A DNA stretch of 64,000 nucleotides from Megasphaera_A sueciensis (GTDB lineage Bacteria; Bacillota; Negativicutes; Veillonellales; Megasphaeraceae). The notes beneath the pieces were generated by a model, which searched no databases, was not told the origin of the DNA, and worked only from the letters and a program-made list of their open reading frames with translations. The position numbers and the translations under genes were made by a program. Location of the stretch: NCBI RefSeq assembly GCF_050219315.1, contig NZ_CP116939.1, positions 1,984,001-2,048,000 on the forward strand, read 5' to 3'. This document shows positions 50,387 to 58,843 of this stretch, in pieces (the first letter of the stretch is position 1; every line of letters begins with the position of its first letter).

Positions 50387-51119
50387 GTGAGTGTTCCCTT
50401 CCTTTTTTTAGCCAGTGAAACAAAAATAAACGGACTGGCTTAGATAATATAAAGTTGATAGAATATGTAAGCAACACCGCCGGATATACACGGCCCGCAG
50501 CATATCCTTGACAGTCGTATTCTTCTTCAACAAAATTAAAGCGGAGTTCGTTCTTATTTAAAGGTATTGCAGCATATAATATTCCTGCGAATATGCCTGT
50601 TTCGTAAGGTTCAGGGAATCCTAATGAACCTTTTAAATAAAAAGAACGCATACGAGAATGTCGTAATATTTGCAGCAGATAAGCAGTTCCTGTTTCAATA
50701 AACGCTTCATTTAATACATATGGCCGCCACCAAGATATTGGTGGTTTTTCTTTAGGTGAGAATGTATTTTTGTTGACTGTTTTAATTTTCTCATAAGTTG
50801 TCTGCTGACTTTCCTGCTCTAATTTATGCCAGACTGATTGTGAATCGTCTTGACTTGGATCAGCAGTATCTTTGGATTTTGATGGGGGGGTGGATACAGT
50901 ATTTTTGCATGTGTGCCAGCGTATATACAGGATAGTTTGCAGGGGTTTGCCATATTGGTAATCTAATTCATAGTATAATGCATGTCCTAACCAATGCACT
51001 TTCCAATTAAAATGAAAAGGATCATGAATATATATTCGGCTTTCATATACTACAGGTATGCAAAGGCATATGATGAGGAGCATGAAGAATAGTACCGGAA
51101 TAATGGTTAACCCATTCAT
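50379..51119 (-). CDS. DUF2953 (YtfI-like) membrane-anchored protein
   Basis: A 246-aa protein with one N-terminal hydrophobic segment (residues 5-25), then a soluble part with FNWKVHWLGHALYYELDYQYGKPLQTILYIRW and, near the end, LRFNFVEEEYDCQGYAAGRVYPA, which fit DUF2953. A low-complexity P/S/D/Q linker lies in the middle (about 75-110). It precedes gerW/ytfJ and overlaps it, as in Bacillus. Function unknown; the pair probably acts together at the membrane. Confidence 0.78.
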   Translation of the reverse strand: MNGLTIIPVLFFMLLIICLCIPVVYESRIYIHDPFHFNWKVHWLGHALYYELDYQYGKPLQTILYIRWHTCKNTVSTPPSKSKDTADPSQDDSQSVWHKLEQESQQTTYEKIKTVNKNTFSPKEKPPISWWRPYVLNEAFIETGTAYLLQILRHSRMRSFYLKGSLGFPEPYETGIFAGILYAAIPLNKNELRFNFVEEEYDCQGYAAGRVYPAVLLTYSINFILSKPVRLFLFHWLKKGREHSHG

Positions 51120-51202
51120 ACAATCACTCCTTGTCTATAATGTAATAGTATAATTATATTATTCTGCATTATATGGTTTGAATCCTTTTTTATATACCTA
51201 TA

Positions 51203-52300
51203 TTACTCTTGTTTGTTAAAAATACAATTAACATTTTCTGAACCAAAACAGCGTGAACAGGAAATGCAAAGAGAAGGTTCCGTATTTCCTGTTTTCCAAA
51301 TTTTAGGAAGATCGGGCTGGCGTAATAAAGGGCGGCACATAGAAATAAATGCAACGGGATTTTGTTTTAAATATTGCTCCATATCAGTGGCAGAACGAAA
51401 ACCACCTACAACGCCTATATCTATTTTGTTTTTGAGTAAGGTCGATATATCGGCCGCATATTTTGAAAAATACATCGGCTCTTTTGTACGGCGGATAGCA
51501 CGAATAGGACCTTGACGAGGTAAGGAGGATGTATTGCCCCCGCTGATTTCAACAGCATTGATACCGATACGAGATATCCACAGAATGACTTGTTTGCTTT
51601 CTTCAAAAGTCATACCGCCTTCTTTCATAAAATCAGAACTATTGATTTTGACCCAAATCGGGAAATCCGGACCAACGGCTTGGCGGATAGCTTTTAAAGA
51701 AAATAAAAGAAAACGAGCTCTGTTTTCTAAGGCTCCACCATAGTCGTCAGTACGAGTATTATAATACGGTGTTAAAAATTTGCTGGCCAAATATCCATGA
51801 GCACCATGGAATTGAACACCATCAAAACCAGCTTTTTTTACTCGAACAGCAGCTTTTGCAGCATCTTGAATCAGTTTTTCAATTTCTTTTATTGTTAAGG
51901 CGTGCGATTCTTTACTGCCGGCATTCATCTCTGGAATTCCGCTCGGACTGACAATAATTCGGTTTTCTCCTTCAGGAACTAAGATTGCCGAACCCATGAT
52001 GACTATTTGAGCAATAATTTTCCCGCCTTTATCATGAACACGTTTTGTCAGTTTTTGTAATGGCGCAATACAGTCATCTGTGTCAATGCAAATTTGGCAA
52101 TGTTGATGAGGTTCCATGGGACTGATAGCCATCATCCCCGTAATAATAATACCCACACCACCGTCTGCCAAGGTTTCATACATCTGGATCAGGCTTTCCG
52201 TGGGGAATCCGTTGCTATCAGCTCTTCCCTCAAACGTTGCGGAACGGACAATGCGGCAAATTGTGTTGATACCGCCGATGGTTGTATTATCAAATAACAT
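51203..52300 (-). CDS. Old-yellow-enzyme-type NADH:flavin oxidoreductase
   Basis: A 365-aa FMN TIM-barrel. Visible are RIVRSATFEGRADSNGFPTES near the N terminus, GGVGIIITGMMAIS, the substrate/FMN histidine region FDGVQFHGAHGYLASKFLTPYYNTRTDDYGG, and FMN-phosphate loops GVVGGFRS and ISMCRPLLRQPDL. The C-terminal CISCSRCFGSENVNC has cysteine spacing that may bind an iron-sulfur cluster, as in the 2,4-dienoyl-CoA reductase-like branch, but the second large domain of those enzymes is missing. ATG at 52300 follows AAGGAGAG. Substrate unknown. Confidence 0.86.
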   Translation of the reverse strand: MLFDNTTIGGINTICRIVRSATFEGRADSNGFPTESLIQMYETLADGGVGIIITGMMAISPMEPHQHCQICIDTDDCIAPLQKLTKRVHDKGGKIIAQIVIMGSAILVPEGENRIIVSPSGIPEMNAGSKESHALTIKEIEKLIQDAAKAAVRVKKAGFDGVQFHGAHGYLASKFLTPYYNTRTDDYGGALENRARFLLFSLKAIRQAVGPDFPIWVKINSSDFMKEGGMTFEESKQVILWISRIGINAVEISGGNTSSLPRQGPIRAIRRTKEPMYFSKYAADISTLLKNKIDIGVVGGFRSATDMEQYLKQNPVAFISMCRPLLRQPDLPKIWKTGNTEPSLCISCSRCFGSENVNCIFNKQE

Positions 52301-52570
52301 AAAATCTCTCCTTAAAAAACTAAATAATGCAAAAAAGTTTTTTTGCATTACCACCATTATATGATAAAACTAGTAAAAACGCTACAATTATTATTAATAA
52401 TTCAGGTAATTTTCCTAAATCAACTTAGACATATCTCTTGTCTTTTCTAGTTAGACAAATGACATTTAGCAGATAAAGCATAATATATAGATTTCGTTGT
52501 ATTAAGTAAAGATTTCGTGTATAATAAGGGTGTTTGTTAAAAGATGTTATACGAAGGGATGTTATGATCA

Positions 52571-53857
52571 ATGGCTACTAGCATGGTAATAGGAACCCAA
52601 TGGGGCGATGAAGGTAAAGGTAAGATTGTTGATTATTTAGCCCAAAAGGCCGATGTTGTTGTACGCTCTCAAGGCGGAAATAATGCGGGACACACGGTTG
52701 TTGTGGATGATAAAGCTTTTGCACTGCGGTTACTGCCTTCGGGAATTCTTTTTGCTGATAAAACGTGTATTATAGGAAGCGGCGTTGTTGTTAATCCAAA
52801 AGTTCTTTTGCAGGAAATAGAAAATATTACCTTGCAGGGAGTTGAAATCAGTAAAATAGAACTATCCACTCGGGCCCATGTTATTATGCCGTATCATATT
52901 CGGATAGATGAAGCAGATGAAAATTTGAAAGATACTTCCAAAAAAATTGGGACTACCAAGAATGGAATCGGTCCTTGCTATGCCGATAAAGTTAATCGGG
53001 TCGGCATCCGTGTGATTGACTTAATGGATGAATCTGTATTTAAGGAAAAACTTCGCTATAATATTGATACGAAAAATCGTCTTTTTGAAAAATATTATGG
53101 GGTACAAGGTTTTGATTATGATACAGTGTTAAAAGAGTATTTGATGTATGCTGAACAACTTCGTCCGTTTGTCAAGGATACAGATTATTCGGTAAATACA
53201 TATATATTAGAAGGTAAGAAAGTGCTTTTTGAAGGAGCACAAGCATCTATGCTGGACTTAGATCATGGAACGTATCCATTCGTAACCAGTTCCAATCCAA
53301 CTGCAGGAGGAGCATGTACGGGTTCCGGTGTAGGACCGCGCCGTATGCAGAATATTTTTGGTGTTGTAAAAGCATATACGACACGTGTGGGAGCGGGGCC
53401 TTTCCCAGCGGAACAAAAAAATGAAATAGGAGACTTGCTGCGTAATACAGGACATGAATTTGGTACTGTTACAGGTCGGCCTCGGCGTTGTGGCTGGCTG
53501 GATACGGCAGTTGTCCGGTATGCTGCTATGTTAAATAGTTTGGATTATTTGGCAATTACCCGCTTAGATATATTAGACGGTTTGGATAAAATTAAAATTT
53601 GCAAGGGATATATATATGAAGGCAAAGAACTAAAAGAATATCCAGCAAGTTTAAAAGTATTGGAAGCAGTAGAACCAATTTATGAAGAATTGGATGGCTG
53701 GAATACGGATATCTCACAATGCAAAAATTACGAAGAACTGCCAGCGAATGCTCGTTATTATGTGGAACGTATCAGTCAACTGGTTGGCGTGCCGCTAGGC
53801 ATAGTTTCGGTTGGGCCTAATCGTTCGCAGACGATTGTATTGCATGACGTTTTTTAA
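52571..53857 (+). CDS. purA: Adenylosuccinate synthetase
   Basis: A 428-aa GTP-dependent ligase that converts IMP to adenylosuccinate. The N-terminal signature VIGTQWGDEGKGKIVDYLA includes the P-loop and catalytic aspartate; GGNNAGHTVV, GIGPCYADK, DLDHGTYPFVTSSN and TTGRPRRCGWLD-type (TGRPRRCGWLD) segments follow. A TATAAT at about 52518 is a likely -10. It stands alone and ends at a strong terminator shared with metF. Confidence 0.97.
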   Translation: MATSMVIGTQWGDEGKGKIVDYLAQKADVVVRSQGGNNAGHTVVVDDKAFALRLLPSGILFADKTCIIGSGVVVNPKVLLQEIENITLQGVEISKIELSTRAHVIMPYHIRIDEADENLKDTSKKIGTTKNGIGPCYADKVNRVGIRVIDLMDESVFKEKLRYNIDTKNRLFEKYYGVQGFDYDTVLKEYLMYAEQLRPFVKDTDYSVNTYILEGKKVLFEGAQASMLDLDHGTYPFVTSSNPTAGGACTGSGVGPRRMQNIFGVVKAYTTRVGAGPFPAEQKNEIGDLLRNTGHEFGTVTGRPRRCGWLDTAVVRYAAMLNSLDYLAITRLDILDGLDKIKICKGYIYEGKELKEYPASLKVLEAVEPIYEELDGWNTDISQCKNYEELPANARYYVERISQLVGVPLGIVSVGPNRSQTIVLHDVF

Positions 53858-53881
53858 GATACCATTTGGATAACACCATAA

Positions 53882-53932
53882 CATAAACACAAAGAGCAGC
53901 TTTCTTCTTGAAGGCTGCTCTTTGTGTTTATG
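53882..53932. terminator. Bidirectional terminator between purA and metF
   Basis: Perfect 19-bp stem (53882-53900 with 53914-53932; inner part AAAGAGCAGC). The metF stop codon lies inside the right arm. Confidence 0.9.
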
Positions 53933-54785
53933 CTTTTACGATTTTGCTTATGATATCAATGTGATTCATTGGCATAATATGTACACCTGCAGAAAGCTTG
54001 CGAATTTCTGTATACTGTTCACGAGCAATTTCAATTCCCGCTTCTAAACCGCCTTTGCGGAGACGATTCATTATACGCCTGGGAATAGAAATACCTGGAA
54101 CATTGTTTTCTAAATAGGCTGCCATTTTGATTCCCCGTAATGGCATAAGACCAAGCAGTATGGGAATATTGAACCGAGATGCATTATCTATAAAGCGTTT
54201 GGCTACTTCTAAATCGTATATTGGTTGGGTTTGAATAAATTCTGCACCAGAAGAGACTTTATTTGCTAGTTTTGCTATTTCAAGTGATTGGTCGGATGCT
54301 CCGGGATTTGCTGCGGCACCAATGTAGAAATGAGTAGCAGCTCCCAATGCATTTTCGTTGATGTCCGTGCCTGTATTGAGGGTATGGGCTAAGCGAATTA
54401 AACCACAAGTATCCGTTTCAAAAACAGCTTTCGCCTGGGGAGTATCACCATTTTGTGGATTATCACCGGTTAGAGTTAGGATATTATGTACACCTAGTCC
54501 GGCGGCTCCAAGTAATTCTGCCTGCAAGCCGATATAGTTACGATCACGGCAGGTAAGGTGAAAAATAGTTTCAATGCCGCAATCTTCTTGAATAATGTGG
54601 GCTAAAGCGATAGGACTCATGCGCATTTTTGCCATAGGACAGTCTGCAATATTAATGCCATCAACCATTCCTTTTAATGTTGACGCTTGTTCTTCGGTGA
54701 TTTTAGCAGAAGCACTTTTTGGCGGATCCAATTCTACTGTGATTGTGAATTCTCCCGCTTTGTGTTTTTCTTTTAATGTATTCAT
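53928..54785 (-). CDS. metF: Methylenetetrahydrofolate reductase
   Basis: A 285-aa FAD TIM-barrel that makes 5-methyltetrahydrofolate. FTITVELDPPKSAS near the start, HLTCRDRNYIGLQAELLGAAGLGVHNILTLTGDNP, and FIQTQPIYDLEVAKRF with LGLMPLRGIKMAAYLEN are typical of MetF, mainly the type that works beside MetH in anaerobes. It overlaps the metH stop by 4 bp and belongs to the SAM-riboswitch operon. Electron donor (NADH or ferredoxin partner) cannot be read. Confidence 0.93.
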   Translation of the reverse strand: MNTLKEKHKAGEFTITVELDPPKSASAKITEEQASTLKGMVDGINIADCPMAKMRMSPIALAHIIQEDCGIETIFHLTCRDRNYIGLQAELLGAAGLGVHNILTLTGDNPQNGDTPQAKAVFETDTCGLIRLAHTLNTGTDINENALGAATHFYIGAAANPGASDQSLEIAKLANKVSSGAEFIQTQPIYDLEVAKRFIDNASRFNIPILLGLMPLRGIKMAAYLENNVPGISIPRRIMNRLRKGGLEAGIEIAREQYTEIRKLSAGVHIMPMNHIDIISKIVKA

Positions 54786-57169
54786 TGTTTTCCCCCCATT
54801 AATATATTTGCCAAACGGACTGTATCTGTGGCATTGCTGGCGTAAGCGTCAGCGCCTGCTTTATGTGCATATTCCGAGGTGAGTACGGCTCCACCGACAA
54901 TAACTTTAACTGCCAAATTTTCTTTTTTTAATGCCTGTATGGTTATATCAATTTGCGGCATTGTTGTTGTCATAAGAGCACTGAGTCCCACCAGCGGAGC
55001 TTTTGATTGATGAACGGCAGATACAATTTTTTGGGGAGAAACATCTTTTCCTAAATCAATGACTTCATACCCGCTGTTTTCTAAAAGTGCGATGACAATA
55101 TTTTTTCCTAAATCATGAACATCGCCTTTTACTGTTGCGATAACAAAAGGCCCTTTTCTTTTGATATTAAATTTTCCTGGCAGTGCTTTTTTTAAAGCTA
55201 TAAAAGCTGCTTGCATTGTTTCTGCCGCTATCATTACTTGCGGTAAGTAACAGCGTCCTTTGCCATACTCTTCTCCAATTGCTGTCATAGCGGCAGTGAG
55301 GCCATCGTTTGTAATAACCATGGGATCTATACCGGCATTCAAAGCTTCGTTTAATAAGGAACCAATTTCTTCTTTTGAACCATCTCGTACAGCTTGTTGA
55401 ATTTTTTTTAAGGGGGAAAGGGTTTTATTGTTTTTGAGTTGATGCTGATTTTCGATAGGCTGATTTTGAAAGCGAGTAATATAATTATGGGCGGCGGAAT
55501 CATAACCGAGTAATAGAAGAGAACGAACATAAGCATCTATTAAATCGGACTGTAATGGATTCATAATTGGAGCGTTGAGGCCAAAAGCCAGTGCCATAGC
55601 TAAAAAATTGGCATTTAAACCAGAACGGCCGGGCAATCCAAAGGATATATTGCTTAATCCCATGACAGTAGGTATTTTTAAGGTTTCTTTGTAAGTGCGT
55701 AGTGTCTGCAGCGTTTCTTTTGGCGCGTTAGTTGAGGAGGCTGCTGTAAGAACCAAGGGATCTGCTAATAGGTCTTCATGGCGCAGGCCTGTTTGCAAAG
55801 CTGCCTTGTATATTTTTTTGATTAATGCGAGACGGCCAGCTGCTGATTCCGGAATTCCTTTAGGTCCTATAGGCAGACAAAGAACGGCGGCGCCGTATTT
55901 TTTTGCAATGGAAAAAATAGCGGACATTTGTGAGGAGTCAGCATTGACAGAGTTTATTAAGGTTCGTCCAGGATATATACGAAGTGCTTTTTCTAAAACC
56001 GCAGGACTCGTTGAATCAATAATTAATGGGGTATCTACCAGCATAGAGAGTTCTTTAACGACATTTTCCATAAGTGCTGCTTGGTCGACGTCAGGAACGC
56101 CCATATTGATATCCAAAAGATGTGCACCTGCTTTTACTTGGTTTAGTGCTTCGGTCTTAATTGGAACAAAATTTTGTTCTTGTAAATCTTTTTGCAGCGC
56201 TTTTCGTCCTGTAGGATTAATGCGTTCACCGATAATGACGGGAGGATGACCACCGCCGATGTATACAATGCTGGTTCGGGAAGTGAGTGCTGTAGGAGGT
56301 GTAATTGTTTTTCGCTTATAGGGTACCGCACGATCTAAAGCTTGTTTCATAGCGGCTAGGTGTTCTGGCGATGTGCCGCAGCAACCGCCAATATATGTAG
56401 CACCAGAATTAACCATGGCTTGAACATACTCGGCCATGTCATTGGGGCGTAGGGGAAAAACAGTTTTACCGTCAATTAGTTTGGGTAATCCTGCGTTAGG
56501 CTGAATAACAAGCGGTAAATTACTTACGTCGGACATACGGGTAATAAGAGGAATTAATTTATCCGGACCTAGAGAACAGTTTGCTCCAATAATAGAAGCA
56601 CCCAAGCTTTCCAAAAGCACGGCAGCTGCTTCTGGTGTTGTACCCGTAATAGTTCGACCGTCTTCGCTGAAAGAAAACTCACACATAATGGGGATGCTTG
56701 GAGCGGCATCTTTAACGGCCAATATTGCTGCACGCATTTCCTGGATATCAATAATAGTTTGAATAAGTAATATATCGGCACCCGATTCAGCTAATATGCT
56801 GGCTTGTTCATAGTAAGCTTGGTATACGTCTTCAAAATCAGTGTCTCCTAAAGGGGTAATAAACTTACCGGTAGGTCCCATGTCACCCAAAATTTTAGTA
56901 TTTGTCCCATCAACGGCCTTTTTTGCATTAAACATAGCAGCCCTGCATATTTCTTTTACTTTATCAGCACATCCGTATTCACTCAATTTGATGCGATTAG
57001 CTCCGAACGTATTTGTTTGAATCAAATCACTACCAGCTTTTATGTAACTACGATGAATATTTTCAATGGCTTGCGGATGTTCTATGTTTGATAATTCAGG
57101 ACAATCTCCAGGCCGTAAATAACCTTGTTGCTGCAATACGGTTCCCATAGCGCCATCTAATAAAAACAT
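54782..57169 (-). CDS. metH: Cobalamin-dependent methionine synthase lacking the activation domain
   Basis: A 795-aa protein. Domain 1 (1-300) is the zinc homocysteine-methyltransferase barrel, with MFLLDGAMGTVLQQQGY at the start and zinc cysteines in GGCCGTSP. Domain 2 (about 330-590) binds methyltetrahydrofolate (IIGERINPTGRKALQKDL). Domain 3 (about 590-795) is the B12-binding cap and Rossmann fold, with the cobalt-ligand histidine in GDVHDLGKN. The C-terminal AdoMet activation domain is missing, but its equivalent is encoded by the gene directly upstream. I chose the ATG at 57169, preceded by GAAGGAATG. metF overlaps its end. Confidence 0.95.
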   Translation of the reverse strand: MFLLDGAMGTVLQQQGYLRPGDCPELSNIEHPQAIENIHRSYIKAGSDLIQTNTFGANRIKLSEYGCADKVKEICRAAMFNAKKAVDGTNTKILGDMGPTGKFITPLGDTDFEDVYQAYYEQASILAESGADILLIQTIIDIQEMRAAILAVKDAAPSIPIMCEFSFSEDGRTITGTTPEAAAVLLESLGASIIGANCSLGPDKLIPLITRMSDVSNLPLVIQPNAGLPKLIDGKTVFPLRPNDMAEYVQAMVNSGATYIGGCCGTSPEHLAAMKQALDRAVPYKRKTITPPTALTSRTSIVYIGGGHPPVIIGERINPTGRKALQKDLQEQNFVPIKTEALNQVKAGAHLLDINMGVPDVDQAALMENVVKELSMLVDTPLIIDSTSPAVLEKALRIYPGRTLINSVNADSSQMSAIFSIAKKYGAAVLCLPIGPKGIPESAAGRLALIKKIYKAALQTGLRHEDLLADPLVLTAASSTNAPKETLQTLRTYKETLKIPTVMGLSNISFGLPGRSGLNANFLAMALAFGLNAPIMNPLQSDLIDAYVRSLLLLGYDSAAHNYITRFQNQPIENQHQLKNNKTLSPLKKIQQAVRDGSKEEIGSLLNEALNAGIDPMVITNDGLTAAMTAIGEEYGKGRCYLPQVMIAAETMQAAFIALKKALPGKFNIKRKGPFVIATVKGDVHDLGKNIVIALLENSGYEVIDLGKDVSPQKIVSAVHQSKAPLVGLSALMTTTMPQIDITIQALKKENLAVKVIVGGAVLTSEYAHKAGADAYASNATDTVRLANILMGGKQ

Positions 57170-57176
57170 ATAACAA

Positions 57177-57845
57177 TCATTCCTTTCTAGAAGAACAAAT
57201 ATTGTGCATAGAACAATTGCAACAACCAGAGGGGATACTGTTTTTGGCAGCCGAACGAGCCATACCAATAATTGCGGTAATAGATTTTTGAGGTACAAGC
57301 ATGCAGCCGGAAGTTATATGAATATCAATTTGATCAGCATGTATAGCTTTAATTAAATTCAGTTGCTGCGTCAGAGGCCAATCTCCATATCCAGGACTAT
57401 AACGCCAGGTAGTTTCATAGCCTTGTTTTGCCGCCATTTTATCAATATAATGATTTAACTGATCGGCAATTGTTTCAGTAGCGGTTGTGGCTGCTGCATC
57501 CAGCATAAGCCCCCTGGAATATTCTTTTTTTGAAAATAGGGTGTTAATTTCTTTTTCTATGTCACTGCCAATCGTTACTGCCATGATAATTGCGATTTTT
57601 GCATTTTCTAAATGTTTTCGAATTTTAGAGCCTTCAACAGTAAAAGGTTCTTCGCATAAGAGTTGGTAGGATTCGGCATCATAGCCACATTGTTGGAAAA
57701 TACCCCGTGGTTTGGCAATAGCTAGTGCAGTCGTACATGCGTCTGCAACAATTTTATCAGAAAAATTTTCAGCTGCGCGCAAACCAGCATATCGCCTTGT
57801 TTCCGCGATGTCTATTTTTTGAAGAAATCCATTAAATATAGGCAT
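57177..57845 (-). CDS. Stand-alone methionine synthase activation-domain protein
   Basis: A 222-aa protein related to the C-terminal reactivation domain of MetH. The AdoMet-binding motif RYSPGYGDWPL matches the RxxPGYxxxP signature, and SGCMLVPQKSITAIIGMAR matches its later block. It ends with a cysteine cluster (GCCNCSMHNIC). It is the first gene of the operon, 7 bp before metH, so the two probably form a functional split enzyme in which this part helps reductive methylation of inactive cobalamin. I chose the ATG at 57845 after GAAGGGA because the frame upstream of it is the SAM-riboswitch terminator. Confidence 0.87.
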   Translation of the reverse strand: MPIFNGFLQKIDIAETRRYAGLRAAENFSDKIVADACTTALAIAKPRGIFQQCGYDAESYQLLCEEPFTVEGSKIRKHLENAKIAIIMAVTIGSDIEKEINTLFSKKEYSRGLMLDAAATTATETIADQLNHYIDKMAAKQGYETTWRYSPGYGDWPLTQQLNLIKAIHADQIDIHITSGCMLVPQKSITAIIGMARSAAKNSIPSGCCNCSMHNICSSRKE

Positions 57846-57867
57846 AATATATTTCCCTTCATATAAC

Positions 57868-57897
57868 AAAAAAGACTCTTTCACAAATGAAAGAGTC
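57868..57897 (-). terminator. Terminator of the SAM riboswitch
   Basis: Ten-bp stem GACTCTTTCA/TGAAAGAGTC with a 4-nt loop, then six T on the minus strand, 22 nt before the first gene of the operon. Confidence 0.92.
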
Positions 57898-57913
57898 GAA
57901 TCTACGTGCTGTT

Positions 57914-58007
57914 CTCTCATCTGTCAGATAATATCTGCAGGAATTAGCACCGCTTTTGCGGTTGCCGGATTTCATCGGGCCTGTCCCTCCATCGCTCTTG
58001 ATAAGAG
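57914..58007 (-). promoter_or_regulatory. SAM-I (S-box) riboswitch
   Basis: On the minus strand the aptamer runs from CTCTTATC (58007-58000) to GATGAGAG (57921-57914), which pair as P1. In between are the S-box blocks AAGAGCGATGGAGGGAC, GGCCCGATGAAATCCGGCAAC and GGTGCTAATTCCTGCAG. The terminator at 57868-57897 is the expression platform; GAGAG from the 3' P1 strand can pair with CTCTTTC of that hairpin as an antiterminator. High SAM should therefore stop transcription of the activation-domain gene, metH and metF. Confidence 0.96.
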
Positions 58008-58233
58008 TTATCCTTATTAATATATCAGTTTTGCGTGTATTTGTAAAGATTTTATATAATAAATGTTTTATACTATTTTAGCAATTTGTGAGTTATAAAC
58101 TAAAATATAAATACAAATCGATATTTTTTTATGCTTAAAAGTAATATTGATAATTCTAAAATAATATGATATTGTAATTAATATAAAAGTGTGTTGTATT
58201 ATGTGGAAACAATAGCAAAGGAAGTGGAAAAAT

Positions 58234-58731
58234 ATGTCTTTAGTAGAAAAACAAGCAATCTATAGAGATGAAAATGTTCCTAAACAATCTAGTATTGATA
58301 AAATTCTGGATACTTACGCAGGTGAAAAAGGGACGTTGATTCCTATTCTGCAAGACACACAAAGCTTGTTTAATTATCTGCCAAAACCGGCGTTGCTGTA
58401 TATTGCAGATAAGACGGATATCCCTATTTCTACTATTTACGGCGTGGTAACTTTTTACTCGCAGTTTCATTTACAGCCCCGCGGACGTAATATTATTTGT
58501 GTCTGTCAGGGAACGGCATGTCATGTACGCGGCGGAAAGGTTATTCTTAAGGCTGTAGAAAAAGAACTGGGAATTAAGGCAGGACATACGACCGAAGATT
58601 TACGCTTTACATTGGAAACGATTGCCTGTCTGGGGGCATGTGGATTGGCACCGGTTATGAAAGTCAATGATGATACGCACGGCCGCATGACGAAAGAGGA
58701 AATTATTAAGGTGCTGGCACAATATGAATAG
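58234..58731 (+). CDS. hydC: NADH-dependent [FeFe]-hydrogenase subunit C (NuoE-like)
   Basis: A 165-aa thioredoxin-like [2Fe-2S] protein. The four cysteines sit in CVCQGTACHVRGG and ETIACLGACGLAP, the NuoE pattern. It passes electrons inside the HydABC complex. AAAGGAAGTGG precedes the ATG. It is the first gene of the hydrogenase operon; 112 bp separate it from hydB. Confidence 0.92.
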   Translation: MSLVEKQAIYRDENVPKQSSIDKILDTYAGEKGTLIPILQDTQSLFNYLPKPALLYIADKTDIPISTIYGVVTFYSQFHLQPRGRNIICVCQGTACHVRGGKVILKAVEKELGIKAGHTTEDLRFTLETIACLGACGLAPVMKVNDDTHGRMTKEEIIKVLAQYE

Positions 58732-58843
58732 GCTACAGCTGTAATTTTGGTGGAACTAATACGGAAACCTATCCCAAAAAGTGCTGCTATATAGTAACGG
58801 GAATGGTACCTAGAGAAAAAACTATAGGAGAAGAGGATCGCGT

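Noticed and set aside
55695..56249. A 184-codon plus-strand frame inside metH
   Set aside because: Opposite a well-conserved metH domain; no recognisable protein features.
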